Below, one piece after another: positions 1-8,498 of a stretch of 64,000 nt of DNA. A model generated the notes under the pieces. It made no database searches, was not told the DNA's origin, and saw only the letters and a program-made list of their open reading frames with translations. The DNA lies in the NCBI GenBank assembly GCA_025462735.1, contig JAOAPC010000011.1:1-64000 (forward strand), given 5' to 3'. The stretch comes from Acidobacteriaceae bacterium (GTDB lineage Bacteria; Acidobacteriota; Terriglobia; Terriglobales; Acidobacteriaceae). A program made the translations under genes and the position numbers. Every line of letters begins with the position of its first letter. The first letter of the stretch is position 1.

Positions 1-226
1 CCTCTGGCCTAAGCGTGCATACACTCTCTCGTCCACGCTTCGTCTTGATCACCATCCGCGCCCTCACCAGGTAGGCAATATGTTTTGAAATCATCTGCTG
101 CGAAAGTGCAAACGGTTCCGTCAATCCGTGCACAGAGGCAGGCCCATGTGAGAGTCGTTCGATCATTGCCCGCCGGGTTGGATCAGACAAAGCCGCAAAC
201 GTTGTACCTAATTTATCCACAACCAT
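1..226 (-). CDS. ArsR/SmtB-family HTH regulator (partial, cut by window edge)
   Basis: The reverse strand from an ATG at 226 reads 75 codons to the window edge without a stop. The N-terminal part has the typical ArsR winged-helix layout: 'LSDPTRRAMIERL' near residues 13-25, then a recognition-helix region 'LSQQMISKHIAYL' near 45-57, followed by a wing rich in basic residues. No metal-binding cysteine motif is visible in the part present. Many acidobacterial ArsR proteins of this type sit next to an AHSA1/SRPBCC gene, but the downstream neighbour lies outside the window. The family role is DNA-binding transcriptional repression; the ligand is unknown. Confidence 0.85.
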   Translation of the reverse strand, partial: MVVDKLGTTFAALSDPTRRAMIERLSHGPASVHGLTEPFALSQQMISKHIAYLVRARMVIKTKRGRESVCTLRPE

Positions 227-254
227 ATGGTAGTGGATTGTCTGTCAATGTCAA
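226..254 (-). promoter_or_regulatory. Possible promoter of the ArsR gene
   Basis: Two adjacent TTGACA hexamers read leftward at 254-249 and 248-243. From the first, a 17-base gap leads to a weak -10 (ACCATA, 231-226) that touches the ATG at 226, so the transcript would be nearly leaderless. This is pattern matching only. Confidence 0.3.
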
Positions 255-534
255 GTGTGAATTTTGCGATCCCTGATTTCTGTTCACTGATCCGAGTTGG
301 CTCGCTACGACAATCGCGACGAGTGCGAAATCGCCGAGTCACTCATCGACCCTGATTGGTAATGGGAAGTCGGCTAGTAGAAAGTGATCTCGTCACTTGG
401 CCTTCGATTCTGGTCGGATTACGGGCAAACAGGAAGTAATCAATATCAATTGTTGAGAACAGGCGTTATCGCTCATAAAGCGGTCAAGTGCCGATACCGC
501 AATGTTTTGTCAGCTAACGACTGTGACAATTCTT
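227..534. other. Intergenic stretch with one dispersed-motif copy
   Basis: This region lies between the start of the ArsR gene and the end of the NIPSNAP gene. I see no convincing coding sequence. It holds the candidate ArsR promoter (226-254) and, at 325-359, one plus-strand copy of a roughly 30-bp motif that recurs in other spacers of the first 9 kb. Confidence 0.5.
325..359 (+). repeat. Dispersed ~30-bp motif, copy D
   Basis: This copy reads GCGAAATCGCC, then GAG, then TCACTCATCGACCC. The same pattern (GYGAAA-TCGCC, 2-4 bases, TCACTCA, then A/T-rich or GACCC) occurs reversed at 4841-4880, 8461-8498 and 8921-8950. Shorter forms lie near 3475-3505 and 3838-3858. All copies are outside genes. 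Confidence 0.5.
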
Positions 535-978
535 TTAGTGCAACGGTGGGGAGAAGTCAGTTAGGGCGAGAAACGTGGAGTCAACTTTTTCCACGAGTTT
601 GCCGTTGGCTTCGGATTTTTCTTGGACGTTCTTCCACTCCGGGTCGTCTTGGAATGATTTCCAGTTGGCGGCTGCGGCTTCGCGGCTGTGATGCTGAAGG
701 ATGTAAATAAGGGTATCGTTCCTCTGGGGTTCGTCTACGGGTGTCCAGTAAGCGATATTCTTCATTCCATGCTTGTCGAAGAGTTTGGTGGTGTGTTGGC
801 GGAAGCGCGTCAGCAAGTCGCCCAACTTCCCTGGTGCCGCGTGATAGACCCGCAATTCATAAACCGTGGTTGACACTTGCTTAGGATCAGCACGGTGCGA
901 GGCTGCCCAAAGTGCTGCCGAAAACAATGGTATCGAGGGAAGCGATTGGAGCAATGTTCGTCTTTTCACGGGAGGCAT
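535..978 (-). CDS. Exported NIPSNAP-family protein
   Basis: This 147-residue protein begins with a twin-arginine-like leader (KRRTLLQSL near residues 5-13) and a short hydrophobic run ending near residue 30, suggesting export. The mature part contains the NIPSNAP (dimeric alpha-beta barrel) signature: 'VYELRVYHAAPGKL' near 39-52, followed by a conserved Trp and the terminal 'LVEKVDSTFL' strand. NIPSNAP proteins are small ferredoxin-like folds; the bacterial versions have no firmly assigned reaction. The gene stands alone on the minus strand downstream of the Ser/Thr kinase (29-base gap), so co-transcription with the kinase is possible. Confidence 0.85.
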   Translation of the reverse strand: MPPVKRRTLLQSLPSIPLFSAALWAASHRADPKQVSTTVYELRVYHAAPGKLGDLLTRFRQHTTKLFDKHGMKNIAYWTPVDEPQRNDTLIYILQHHSREAAAANWKSFQDDPEWKNVQEKSEANGKLVEKVDSTFLALTDFSPPLH

Positions 979-1007
979 TTTAGCAGACGGTGAGAGGGCC
1001 CGGCCCG

Positions 1008-2774
1008 TCAGTGCGATCGTTCCGTCGCGTTGACCCGGTACAATCCCGCACGTGCCGCGCTATTCTTACGGTCGAGTTTCAAGATGAGCTGGTACTGGTA
1101 ACGTGCCAGAGGATAATCACCTCGTTCTTCGGCGGCATCGGCTTGTCTAACTAGATCCGGGATATCCTTCAGCGTAAATCCCTCCACAGTCACAGCAGTG
1201 GGCGTTGTTTTTTTCAGGGGCTTCGTGGCGGGTGACTGTGCAGCAGTCTTGCCCGAAGCATCGGACGCTTTCGCCGTCTCACCGCCCGCTGCTTGCGGAT
1301 TCGAGGCGCTCGCACTCTCTGCCGAAACATCGTTGTTTCCATCCCGCTGAACTGCTGCGGGAGATGGCGGAATTGCCGACTGGTCTAACGCGCTCGACTG
1401 AGTATCCGTGGTGATACCCGGAGCAGGAGAGATCGATGTTGTACTGGAGGGCGCGGGAACGCTGTCACTAAGCTGAAGTTTTGAAGATTGCGGGGCCGCT
1501 GGTTCTTGCGACGGTACCGTGGAAACGGCAGGTCCATCGGGATCTGGCTGCCCCTGCGCCCCTTCCGCACTGGCGGGTGCTGCCGATTGTTGATCACTCA
1601 CCGAGGCTTGCGGCTGTTGCGCAAGAGATTGGTCAGGCCCCACAGCCTTAATGGGCAGCCTCGCCCATACGCGATCGGCTGCAGCCGCAAGCTTTTTCAC
1701 CAGTGGAGGGAAAGAACCGGTTTGCGAGCGAGTGTAGAAGGCCCAGCTCGTTGCTGCGATGATGGCCAGCGTCAAGACGACAGCGATAGTCCGCCTTTTG
1801 CCCTTCGAGCGCTGCGGAGCGATTTCTTTTGGAAGGTAATGCGGGAAGATGTCCGGACGAGGGGCTGGTAGGGCGACCGCCGTGGCGGGTGGGAAGAGCG
1901 ACGCGGGTTTAATGTGCAACAGCGCGGCTTGCTCCAGGAAAGCGGTGCGCATTTCATCACAGGTCTGGAAGCGTTCTTTCGGATCCTTGGCCAAAGCTTT
2001 GCGGATAATTGCGTCAATGCTGCCTGGAAGAAACGGATTGATGATCGATGGCGGCACCGGATCTTCGTTAATGATTTTGTAAAGGATGGTAGTGACATCG
2101 CCACGGAAGGGTTTTTCGTTCGTCACAAGTTCGTAGAAAACCGACCCAAGGGCAAAGATGTCGGCACGATGGTCAACTTTTTTCCCGGCCACCTGCTCCG
2201 GAGCCATGTAGCTGGGTGTGCCCACCACTAATCCGGCTTGCGTCAGCGTGTCATTTCCGACCTTGGCTATGCCGAAATCGAGGACCTTCATCGTGCCTTG
2301 GCTGGTCAGCATGAGATTGGCAGGCTTGAGATCGCGGTGAATCACGCTATGAGCGTGAGCGAAACCAACCGCACTCAAAATCTGGTCGGCCCAGCCAATG
2401 AGCGTAGAGAGCAAAGGCACTCGGTCTTCCGCGAGAAACGTGAGCAGCGTCTTTCCTTCGACGAACTGCATGCTCAAGTAAATGACGTCATCTTCTTGCA
2501 CGACGTCATAGATGGTGATGATGTTAGGGTGATCCAGTTTTCCGGCGGCTTTGGCTTCCAGTTTCAACCGCTCGATCAGTTCTTCGCGGTTTGGTGTATT
2601 GCGATCGACGGAAATCGCCTTAAGTGCGACAGTGCGTCCAATCAGTTGGTCGTAAGCTTTATAGACCACTCCCGTTGCGCCGTGTCCGAGTTCTTCCTGG
2701 ATTTGGTAACGGCCGGCGCTCTTTACCTCTTCGTCTTGCGCGACGGGCTTCTGTGACGACTCCGGAGATTCCAT
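1008..2774 (-). CDS. Transmembrane Ser/Thr protein kinase (PknB-like)
   Basis: This 588-residue protein has an N-terminal Hanks-type kinase domain (about residues 23-280). The Gly-rich loop is GHGATG (30-35), the ATP-binding Lys lies in VALK (Lys52), the catalytic loop is HRDLKPAN (Asp148), followed by DFG (166-168) and APE (191-193), so it should be active. A basic patch and one membrane helix follow (about 329-347). Then comes a long Pro/Ala/Ser/Thr-rich extracytoplasmic linker and a short helical, TPR-like tail ('LARYQYQLILKLDRKN'). I chose the ATG at 2774; a TTG at 2816 would add 14 residues. Known role of the family: phosphorylation of proteins in response to envelope or growth signals. 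The substrate is unknown. Confidence 0.93.
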   Translation of the reverse strand: MESPESSQKPVAQDEEVKSAGRYQIQEELGHGATGVVYKAYDQLIGRTVALKAISVDRNTPNREELIERLKLEAKAAGKLDHPNIITIYDVVQEDDVIYLSMQFVEGKTLLTFLAEDRVPLLSTLIGWADQILSAVGFAHAHSVIHRDLKPANLMLTSQGTMKVLDFGIAKVGNDTLTQAGLVVGTPSYMAPEQVAGKKVDHRADIFALGSVFYELVTNEKPFRGDVTTILYKIINEDPVPPSIINPFLPGSIDAIIRKALAKDPKERFQTCDEMRTAFLEQAALLHIKPASLFPPATAVALPAPRPDIFPHYLPKEIAPQRSKGKRRTIAVVLTLAIIAATSWAFYTRSQTGSFPPLVKKLAAAADRVWARLPIKAVGPDQSLAQQPQASVSDQQSAAPASAEGAQGQPDPDGPAVSTVPSQEPAAPQSSKLQLSDSVPAPSSTTSISPAPGITTDTQSSALDQSAIPPSPAAVQRDGNNDVSAESASASNPQAAGGETAKASDASGKTAAQSPATKPLKKTTPTAVTVEGFTLKDIPDLVRQADAAEERGDYPLARYQYQLILKLDRKNSAARAGLYRVNATERSH

Positions 2775-3054
2775 GGCGATGTGAGTTCGTCCCAGCAAAC
2801 ATGCGTGGATGCGCAAGTTCGTGGATCTGGGGCTACAACGTTGATGATAGCTGCGAGGCCCTGATTCGCCAGAGTTACGTTAGTGTTTTAACGGCCTGAT
2901 CCGCGCAAAGGATGTGTCTTTGAGGATTGTCACGCGCGGCGATGGGGGAGATTTTGTGACGGGGGTAACATCGACAACCGCCAGGCGGCGAACTACGCTA
3001 ACAGAACCGCCGCACAGATCGAGAACTGGCGAGGTGCGAAAGGATTTTGCAGGC

Positions 3055-3438
3055 ATGTCCGAGAAGCCGCAGCAAGCGCCAGAACTTTCATCGCGTCTGA
3101 AGCAGTCGAACGAGGAACTAAAGAAGCTGCAAGATTCGGTGAAAACCGGAATGATCAATGTGAAGGTCCTTATGGACTTTCGGACCGCCGCCGAGCGGGC
3201 GCGGCAGGCAAGCGCAGCCGTGCAGCAATGGTTGGAAGCGCAAGGGAAGGGAAGCGATCCGTACTCGCTTTTCGCGCAGGTCATGAGCCAGCGCGTGGAA
3301 ATGGCGACCCAGCTTGTTAAAGACGTCACCCACGACCTGGAAACTCTTGACGTTGACTACGACACACCCGGACTTCCTGAATTAAACAAGGCAGTGCTGA
3401 CGCTTTCGGAGCGGCTAAGCAAGCTTTTTCCCCGCTGA
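3055..3438 (+). CDS. Hypothetical soluble helical protein
   Basis: This 127-residue protein is preceded by AAAGGA about 12 bases upstream of the ATG. An open frame extends upstream to 2914, but that extension is Arg/Thr-rich and low in protein-like character, so the inner ATG is preferred. The sequence is charged and helix-rich (heptad-like 'LSSRLKQSNEELKKLQDSV' near 12-30), with no signal peptide or membrane segment. I do not recognise a domain. It is divergent from the kinase at 2774 and might share a regulatory region with it. Confidence 0.65.
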   Translation: MSEKPQQAPELSSRLKQSNEELKKLQDSVKTGMINVKVLMDFRTAAERARQASAAVQQWLEAQGKGSDPYSLFAQVMSQRVEMATQLVKDVTHDLETLDVDYDTPGLPELNKAVLTLSERLSKLFPR

Positions 3439-3474
3439 CAATCCGTCAACTTCGAACCACAATAGCGGTTGTTA

Positions 3475-3505
3475 TCAGGCGATTTCACCAACTGGTGCTC
3501 ACTTC
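3475..3505 (-). repeat. Dispersed motif, short form E
   Basis: On the minus strand this reads CCAGTTGGTGAAATCGCC, matching the first half of the dispersed motif at 8461-8498 (ACTGGTGAAAATCGCC). The TCACTCA half is missing. Confidence 0.35.
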
Positions 3506-3604
3506 GCGCTCAAAAGTGTGGCTCCAGTTGAGGGAAAGTAGATGAAAGTGTAGGCTTCACGAACTAGCTACCCGCGATGCTACAACCCACCGCAAGGAGC
3601 GAAG

Positions 3605-3811
3605 ATGAAGAACGCTTACGCAGTATTGGAAGAGAAGGAAGCGGACCTGGCCCGTGTCCGCCTGGAGATCGAGAGCCTGAGGGTCGTCGCCTCCTTACTT
3701 GAAAAAACGGACGACCTTCCCGATTTAGAAGCCACGGGCACTGACAGCCTGTTTTCCTCTGTTGCAACCACGCGCTCAAGTTTGTGGAAGGCCCTGAAAC
3801 GCGCAAGGTAG
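3605..3811 (+). CDS. Small conserved-type protein, coiled-coil N-terminus
   Basis: This 68-residue protein has a strong ribosome site (AAGGAG, ATG at 3605). Residues 1-34 form an amphipathic, heptad-patterned helix ('LEEKEADLARVRLEIESLR' near 8-26); the tail is polar and ends 'LWKALKRAR'. I have a general impression that similar small proteins starting 'MKNAYAVLE' are common in Acidobacteriota, but this was not searched. No enzymatic motif is present. It is flanked by short forms of the dispersed motif on both sides. Function unknown. Confidence 0.7.
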   Translation: MKNAYAVLEEKEADLARVRLEIESLRVVASLLEKTDDLPDLEATGTDSLFSSVATTRSSLWKALKRAR

Positions 3812-3837
3812 CTTGTATGCTGTTGTAGTGCCCAAAC

Positions 3838-3858
3838 ATGCGATTTCACCGCTGATCT
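3838..3858 (-). repeat. Dispersed motif, short form F
   Basis: The minus strand reads GCGGTGAAATCGCATG, matching only the GYGAAATCGC core of the motif family. It lies between two convergent genes. Confidence 0.3.
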
Positions 3859-3883
3859 AGCGGAGATGCTATTTCCAGTTAAC

Positions 3884-4672
3884 TTACATCCGCACACGCG
3901 CCAACGGGTCAATTCCCGTCGACTTGACTTGGGGTGCGAGAGATTCCAGGACCTCAAGGAATGCTAGCACGTTAGGCACTTTGTCCGATCTGACGCTTAT
4001 CGCGCTGAGCCATTTTCCCTGCCGCTTGACTTGAAGATTGCTGCGCACCAGTTCGGCCTTCGTGATCTCCGATACCGGCACGGAACTGCCCTTCCAGGTG
4101 ACAGCCGTTGCGGAAAGCCCGAGGCCACCGAACTGTACTGTCTCGCCTCGCTGCAATCGGGCTTTCACATTCAGCACCATCGGTGGCAAAATCCGGCCAA
4201 GAATCATACCGATTGCTTCATCTGCGTTTCGGAAATTCGACGTCACTTTTAGCTTCTTGCGATCATCGCTGATTAATTCCAGCGTGAGGTTTGCCCGGCC
4301 TGACTTGCTCGACATGGCGAGTAGAGCGCCGATGAGTCCGAAATGCGCGTACACGTTGATGGGGACCACCCGGTAACGCGTCTCGGTGATCTGGCTCCAG
4401 GCAATTTCCTGCTGGCCCAGCGCGGACTCCCGCCGGACTCCAGACTGGTTGATGATCAAAGCGGACTTACCCAAGACAACCCACAAGGCAGCAACTGCAA
4501 ATACCAGGCCGATAGAAATCCACATCAAGGCTGGATTCGATGCGCTCCGCGGGTCATTCTGCGGGCCCCACAGTCCCATGAGTAATCCGGCTGCTACCAA
4601 CGCCACAAGAATGCGAGCTGTGTAAGTAGCCCCGAACCGCCGCTCGCCGTATGCCATCGCTGGAGTGGCCAT
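3884..4672 (-). CDS. Two-TM membrane protein with PH-like domain
   Basis: This 262-residue protein has a good ribosome site (AAGGAG five bases before the ATG at 4672). Two hydrophobic helices lie near residues 19-36 and 48-67. The rest is cytoplasmic-looking and beta-rich. The stretch 'SALIINQSGVRRESALGQQEIAWSQI' pattern (about 70-95) resembles bacterial PH-like domains such as those in DUF6585-type proteins. A second similar segment ('VQFGGLGLSATAVTWKGSSV', about 178-197) suggests two repeats of the fold. I infer a membrane-anchored regulatory or scaffold protein; no catalytic residues are evident. It converges with the small gene at 3605-3811. Confidence 0.75.
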   Translation of the reverse strand: MATPAMAYGERRFGATYTARILVALVAAGLLMGLWGPQNDPRSASNPALMWISIGLVFAVAALWVVLGKSALIINQSGVRRESALGQQEIAWSQITETRYRVVPINVYAHFGLIGALLAMSSKSGRANLTLELISDDRKKLKVTSNFRNADEAIGMILGRILPPMVLNVKARLQRGETVQFGGLGLSATAVTWKGSSVPVSEITKAELVRSNLQVKRQGKWLSAISVRSDKVPNVLAFLEVLESLAPQVKSTGIDPLARVRM

Positions 4673-5015
4673 AAATGCTCCTTAAATGGCTACTGTCTTT
4701 ATCGCAGTCGCCATTTTGCTCGGCCAATCGTAGCCGCAGGAACTCACCTCGTGCTAATTACGTCTGTAATCTCACGATTTAAGGCCTTTGTTGTGGCCAT
4801 CAGGGACCGTCTCTCGCCGCCGTAATCGGGCGACACTCAGAACCCTGATGTGAGTGAAATGGCGACATTTCAACAGTTATCAATGGCGCGACATCGATCC
4901 AAAAAAGGAAACACGCCAGGTTTGAAGCTCCTGAGTAGCTGATCAGAGTAGAACGAAAAAATCCTGGCCAGCCGTCACCCGGGGTCTTTCTGCCATAAAA
5001 TGGTACTAAGGCCGT
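4673..5015. other. Divergent intergenic region with motif and small dyad
   Basis: These 343 bases separate two divergent genes (starts at 4672 and 5016). I see no gene. The region contains a small dyad ATTAC-GTCT-GTAAT (4757-4770) and the minus-strand motif copy A (4841-4880). An antisense open frame at 4800-5153 overlaps the downstream gene and is not credible. Confidence 0.5.
4841..4880 (-). repeat. Dispersed ~30-bp motif, copy A
   Basis: The minus strand reads ACTGTTGAAATGTCGCC followed by ATTTCACTCACATCAGGG. It aligns with copies at 325-359, 8461-8498 and 8921-8950 over both halves (GAAA..TCGCC and TCACTCA). Confidence 0.5.
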
Positions 5016-6377
5016 ATGCATCTCAGTTCTCCAGTCCAGGAACTGGGAGCCGGTCCTAGTCATCACCGCGCCCGCGGAAATGTGGCTGAGGATCCCGCTC
5101 CTGACGTCGTATTGCTCCGAGAGAACGGAGTTACGAAAGCCGACCCGCGCCAAAATGACGCCTCACTGAACGACATACTGAGAATGCCGAAAATGACCGG
5201 CGCGGCGATCGCGTTCGTTGTCGGCGATCATTTGGAGTGCATACGATCACAGGGCGAGAGTGCTCCGCCTTCCGGAACCCGGTGTTATCCCGGGCTAGGT
5301 TTGACGGGAACTTGCTTTGCAACCGGCAAAGTTCAACTCTGTAACGACGCGGAGAACGATTCCCGAGCAGATTCGCAAGCCTGTCGGCAGCTCGGTGTCA
5401 GGTCGGTGTTGGTTGTGCCGATAACGCGTGGTTCGGCAGTGGAGGGCGTTCTCGAAGCTTTATCGTCAGAGCCGAACGCATTTGATTGGCGCGCGATCAG
5501 GCGTCTAAAACGCATAGCAGAGGGATTGGCCGCATTCAGACTGGGGTCAGGCGTCCCGTCGTCCGAGCAAAGCAACCAGAGTGGCTCGTTAAGTGAAGAT
5601 AAAGCCCAACTTTCAGCGGGCGAGGCATGCGACCCGCAGAACCCAGAGTCGACCTCCGCAGAGCGTCCCAAGTTCGAAGCACTGATAGCTTCCACACATC
5701 CCGATGCACCGACTTTGGTGACAATGGACGAGGAGTCTGCAGGCAATAATCGAACAGTCATTCTCATCGCCGTTGCCGTCCTTGTCGCGATACTGTGCAT
5801 TTATTTGTTGATGCTTCGAAGGGAGCCAGGATCGTTAAGCACGCTTAATCGCATGACGGCCCGAATGCCGCACAATATCTCTTCACCGGCAACATCTCTC
5901 CAACATGTAGAACGCAGTGAGACCTCGCAACCACGAACAGAGACTCAGCATTACACGCCTGCGCAGAAACAGAATCTAATCGGAGTTCCCCCCGGCAAAA
6001 ATGCACCAGGTCACACGAGTGCAGTGGCCCCCTTGGAAGAGGCCGCCAGAACCGGCGATGCTGAGGCGAGTTGGAAACTCGGGGTAAGTTACCTGAAAGG
6101 GATTGGCGTCCCGAAAGACGAGGCTGAGGCGGCGGAATGGCTCAAGAAAGCGGCCAACTTGGGTCACACGAGAGCGCAGGTTACGCTCAGCGACTTGTAT
6201 TTAAACGGTATTGGCGTGCCTCGAGATTACGTCAGAGCCTACACTTGGGCGAGGATCGCAGCAGAGCGCGGGGCTGTAGACGAGCCATCACCCGCCTTAC
6301 GCGAGCGGATGACCAGAGCTGAACTGCAGGATGCCAATCGCCGCGTGAGCGCATGGTTTGCCCAGACCAGCCGTTAA
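5016..6377 (+). CDS. GAF - transmembrane - Sel1-repeat protein
   Basis: This 453-residue protein has an unusual order of parts. Residues about 40-175 look like a divergent GAF sensor domain (GLGLTGTCFATG near 93-104, then VRSVLVVPI near 128-136). A polar linker and one membrane helix follow (about 247-267). The far side is a Ser/Thr/Pro-rich spacer and two Sel1-like repeats (about 345-425: 'LGVSYLKGIGVPKDEAEAAEWLKKAA' pattern, then 'LSDLYLNGIGVPRDYVRAYTWARIAA'). Sel1 repeats bind partner proteins. With the GAF side cytoplasmic, I infer a one-protein link between a cytoplasmic signal and periplasmic partners, function unproven. The ATG at 5016 is used; the first ~35 residues are poorly structured and the true start could be later. 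Confidence 0.78.
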   Translation: MHLSSPVQELGAGPSHHRARGNVAEDPAPDVVLLRENGVTKADPRQNDASLNDILRMPKMTGAAIAFVVGDHLECIRSQGESAPPSGTRCYPGLGLTGTCFATGKVQLCNDAENDSRADSQACRQLGVRSVLVVPITRGSAVEGVLEALSSEPNAFDWRAIRRLKRIAEGLAAFRLGSGVPSSEQSNQSGSLSEDKAQLSAGEACDPQNPESTSAERPKFEALIASTHPDAPTLVTMDEESAGNNRTVILIAVAVLVAILCIYLLMLRREPGSLSTLNRMTARMPHNISSPATSLQHVERSETSQPRTETQHYTPAQKQNLIGVPPGKNAPGHTSAVAPLEEAARTGDAEASWKLGVSYLKGIGVPKDEAEAAEWLKKAANLGHTRAQVTLSDLYLNGIGVPRDYVRAYTWARIAAERGAVDEPSPALRERMTRAELQDANRRVSAWFAQTSR

Positions 6378-6414
6378 TCAGACGCCTAGAACCAGACGCG
6401 TAGAACCAGACGCA
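6376..6414. repeat. Short tandem repeat, 14-bp unit
   Basis: Directly after the stop codon of the preceding gene, TAGAACCAGACGC plus one base occurs twice head to tail (6387-6400, 6401-6414), with a partial third unit (ATCAGACGCC) in front. It may reflect replication slippage. Confidence 0.7.
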
Positions 6415-6615
6415 CCCTGCAGATCAGCAACCCGATCCTCCTTCTAGCAACCATTCGCTTTCGTCCACACTGCGCGGCGATGCTGCCCGATACAGCTCTT
6501 GCGCTCCCTAGGATTCTTCAGGCGAGATTCGAGGTTTTTGAGCTGAATACGACAGCTTGGGCCAACACTGTTGCTGGGGCGGGAATCGAATCGTGCTGCG
6601 AGGCAATGCTCTCAA

Positions 6616-7710
6616 ATGTTGAAATGGGTTCTCGTTTGCGGACTGTTGCTATTCTGTCTGCACCACGATCAGCAGGCACGCGCAAGAGATCGCGCAAGAG
6701 ATACAGTACTCGATGTCGCGGGCGACGCGCTGGCGCGCATTTCCAGCAATTCGCAAAACGCAATACCAGATTCGGTCCTTAATGCGGCGAAGTGTTTCAT
6801 TGTAGTTCCTTCCTTGCCGCGAGGGACTGGTGAAATCAGCGCTCCTGCAGTGGCCAGTTGTCGAGATGGATCCGACTGGCGCGCTCCACTCTCACTTATA
6901 TTCTCCGGTCGGTTAGGCCAGCAAGCTCCGGCGGTTCTTCTTGTGTTGGTAATGACGGACAAAGGCGCATCTGCGGTGCGGGCGCGCCAGATCACGATTC
7001 AGAAGCGTCAGGGGAAAGCGCCACTTGTGAGCACTGCGCCCATACTGACACAGTTTGACCTGACATCTGACTACATGACTTATGAAGCCTCAGATACGGG
7101 AATGCTTGCTGCAAGCGGAGCAGCGGGGAGCTTTCGTGCAAGCCAAAGTACCTTGGGCCCGCCCGGCGGGACTTCGGCTGCTAAATATGAAGCCTCTCTT
7201 CAGTCTTTCGTGAATACGATAGTCCCCACCGGAATCGTGATTCATCACACAGCCTTCATCGGTTCGGAAAAACTGCCAAGTGGAGAGAGGGACGTAGATC
7301 GATATCACCAGCAACGAGGGTTTCAAATCTACTGCTCCGGTCGGGTGTATCACGTAGCGTATCACTACCTCATTCTTCCTGATGGAAGGGTGCAGCATGG
7401 CAGGCCGGAACGATGCGAGGGTGCACATGCGCGAGGGTACAATGCCTATCTCGGGATCTCAGTAATTGGGGATTTCAGCACCCGCGATGATCAACTAGGT
7501 AAAAAACGCCCTAAGACGCCCACGGCAAAGCAGCTAAACGCGATGGTCAAACTCTGCCGCATGTTGCGGCAAAAATATAAAATTCCTTTGCAGCACGTCC
7601 TCCGACATAGTGATATTGCCAGCACTGACTGTCCAGGGGACCGGTTCCCCTTCGATAAGTTTATGCAGCGTCTTAAAGCGGAAGACACTAGGGCGGTGTC
7701 GAAGAGATGA
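6616..7710 (+). CDS. Secreted N-acetylmuramoyl-L-alanine amidase with SYLF-like N-terminal region
   Basis: This 364-residue protein starts best at ATG 6616, which gives a clean signal peptide (MLKWVLVCGLLLF core); the frame is open from 6571. Residues about 30-185 resemble the lipid-binding SYLF/YSC84 domain: 'VLNAAKCFIVVPSLPRG', a central W-x-A-P, 'VLLVLVMTDKGASAV' and a late 'SYL'-type strand region. Residues about 205-355 are a type-2 amidase/PGRP fold: 'GIVIHHTA' with the first zinc His, 'YHYLILPDGRV', 'GISVIGDF', 'VLRHSDIASTDCPG' with the later His and Cys ligands. It should cleave the muramoyl-L-alanine bond in the periplasm or outside. The next gene overlaps by four bases (ATGA). Confidence 0.88.
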   Translation: MLKWVLVCGLLLFCLHHDQQARARDRARDTVLDVAGDALARISSNSQNAIPDSVLNAAKCFIVVPSLPRGTGEISAPAVASCRDGSDWRAPLSLIFSGRLGQQAPAVLLVLVMTDKGASAVRARQITIQKRQGKAPLVSTAPILTQFDLTSDYMTYEASDTGMLAASGAAGSFRASQSTLGPPGGTSAAKYEASLQSFVNTIVPTGIVIHHTAFIGSEKLPSGERDVDRYHQQRGFQIYCSGRVYHVAYHYLILPDGRVQHGRPERCEGAHARGYNAYLGISVIGDFSTRDDQLGKKRPKTPTAKQLNAMVKLCRMLRQKYKIPLQHVLRHSDIASTDCPGDRFPFDKFMQRLKAEDTRAVSKR

Positions 7711-8312
7711 TGTCAAACTTGGTGACCTTGGCAACAATGATTTTCGCTACCTCGACCGGGGTTTCCGCGAAGGCTCATGATCGCCATAATGCAAGAATTG
7801 AACCGTCGTATAGCTTCGCACTTTTAGACAGGAACCTCACGTTGTTGGGTCAGCAGCAGGCGAACCTGACCGAGGGAAAAGCGAGTTCCCGAGCTATTGC
7901 GGGACGTTCAATGAAACGGACTACAGCATCTATTGAGCGAACCGCGCTTCGCCTGCAGTCGTACTACAAACGTCGCCATGAGCAATTCGGAGTTCGAACA
8001 TTTCGGCTACTCCAGGTTCGCGCTGCAGCAGTTCGGAGAAGCGTGAATTCTTTCGAGGTTGCACATAGCGCTCGTACCCGAGAAGATCAACTGATAGCTC
8101 TGAATACCCATATGCTCGCGCTAGTGACGCAATTCCAAGCAGCGTCTGGCGGATATAGCGCACTGCGCTGTGGACCGAATGAGTGGACTTGTTGTTCGCC
8201 GAAAAGAAAGCAGGATCTGCGGACCGGACAATCCCTTGCGTGCCGCTGGATGTGCGTATCTAAGTCTCGCGCATGTACGGGCTTTCGTGGACCTCGAGTC
8301 CCCCCACTGTAG
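7707..8312 (+). CDS. Hypothetical exported protein, amidase partner
   Basis: This 201-residue protein overlaps the amidase gene by ATGA, so the two are probably co-translated. Residues 1-22 form a weak signal peptide ending near 'VSAKA'. The middle (about 45-150) is Arg/Gln/Ala-rich and strongly helical. The C-terminus is Cys-rich, with six cysteines between residues ~154 and 190, suggesting disulfides. I recognise no domain. The coupling suggests it assists or regulates the amidase; that is inference. Confidence 0.6.
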   Translation: MMSNLVTLATMIFATSTGVSAKAHDRHNARIEPSYSFALLDRNLTLLGQQQANLTEGKASSRAIAGRSMKRTTASIERTALRLQSYYKRRHEQFGVRTFRLLQVRAAAVRRSVNSFEVAHSARTREDQLIALNTHMLALVTQFQAASGGYSALRCGPNEWTCCSPKRKQDLRTGQSLACRWMCVSKSRACTGFRGPRVPPL

Positions 8313-8460
8313 TTCCTCAGTTGACGACGGAACGCTCTCTCGGCTGTGGGGCCTCTCTCAGTAGATTCGGCGCTGCAGTCCCTCGTGCCGGGCCGGGTCA
8401 CGCTTCGCCCCCAAGCATACTTTTGATTCTTTGTTGACATAATCAGGCGACCTCCACAAC

Positions 8461-8498
8461 TGGGTCGATGAGTGAGACGGCGATTTTCACCAGTTAAC
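8461..8498 (-). repeat. Dispersed ~30-bp motif, copy B
   Basis: The minus strand reads TTAACTGGTGAAAATCGCC then GTCTCACTCATCGACCC. It shares TCACTCATCGACCC with copy D at 325-359 and the GAAAATCGCC half with the others. It lies in the spacer 8313-8550, which otherwise holds nothing I recognise. Confidence 0.5.
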
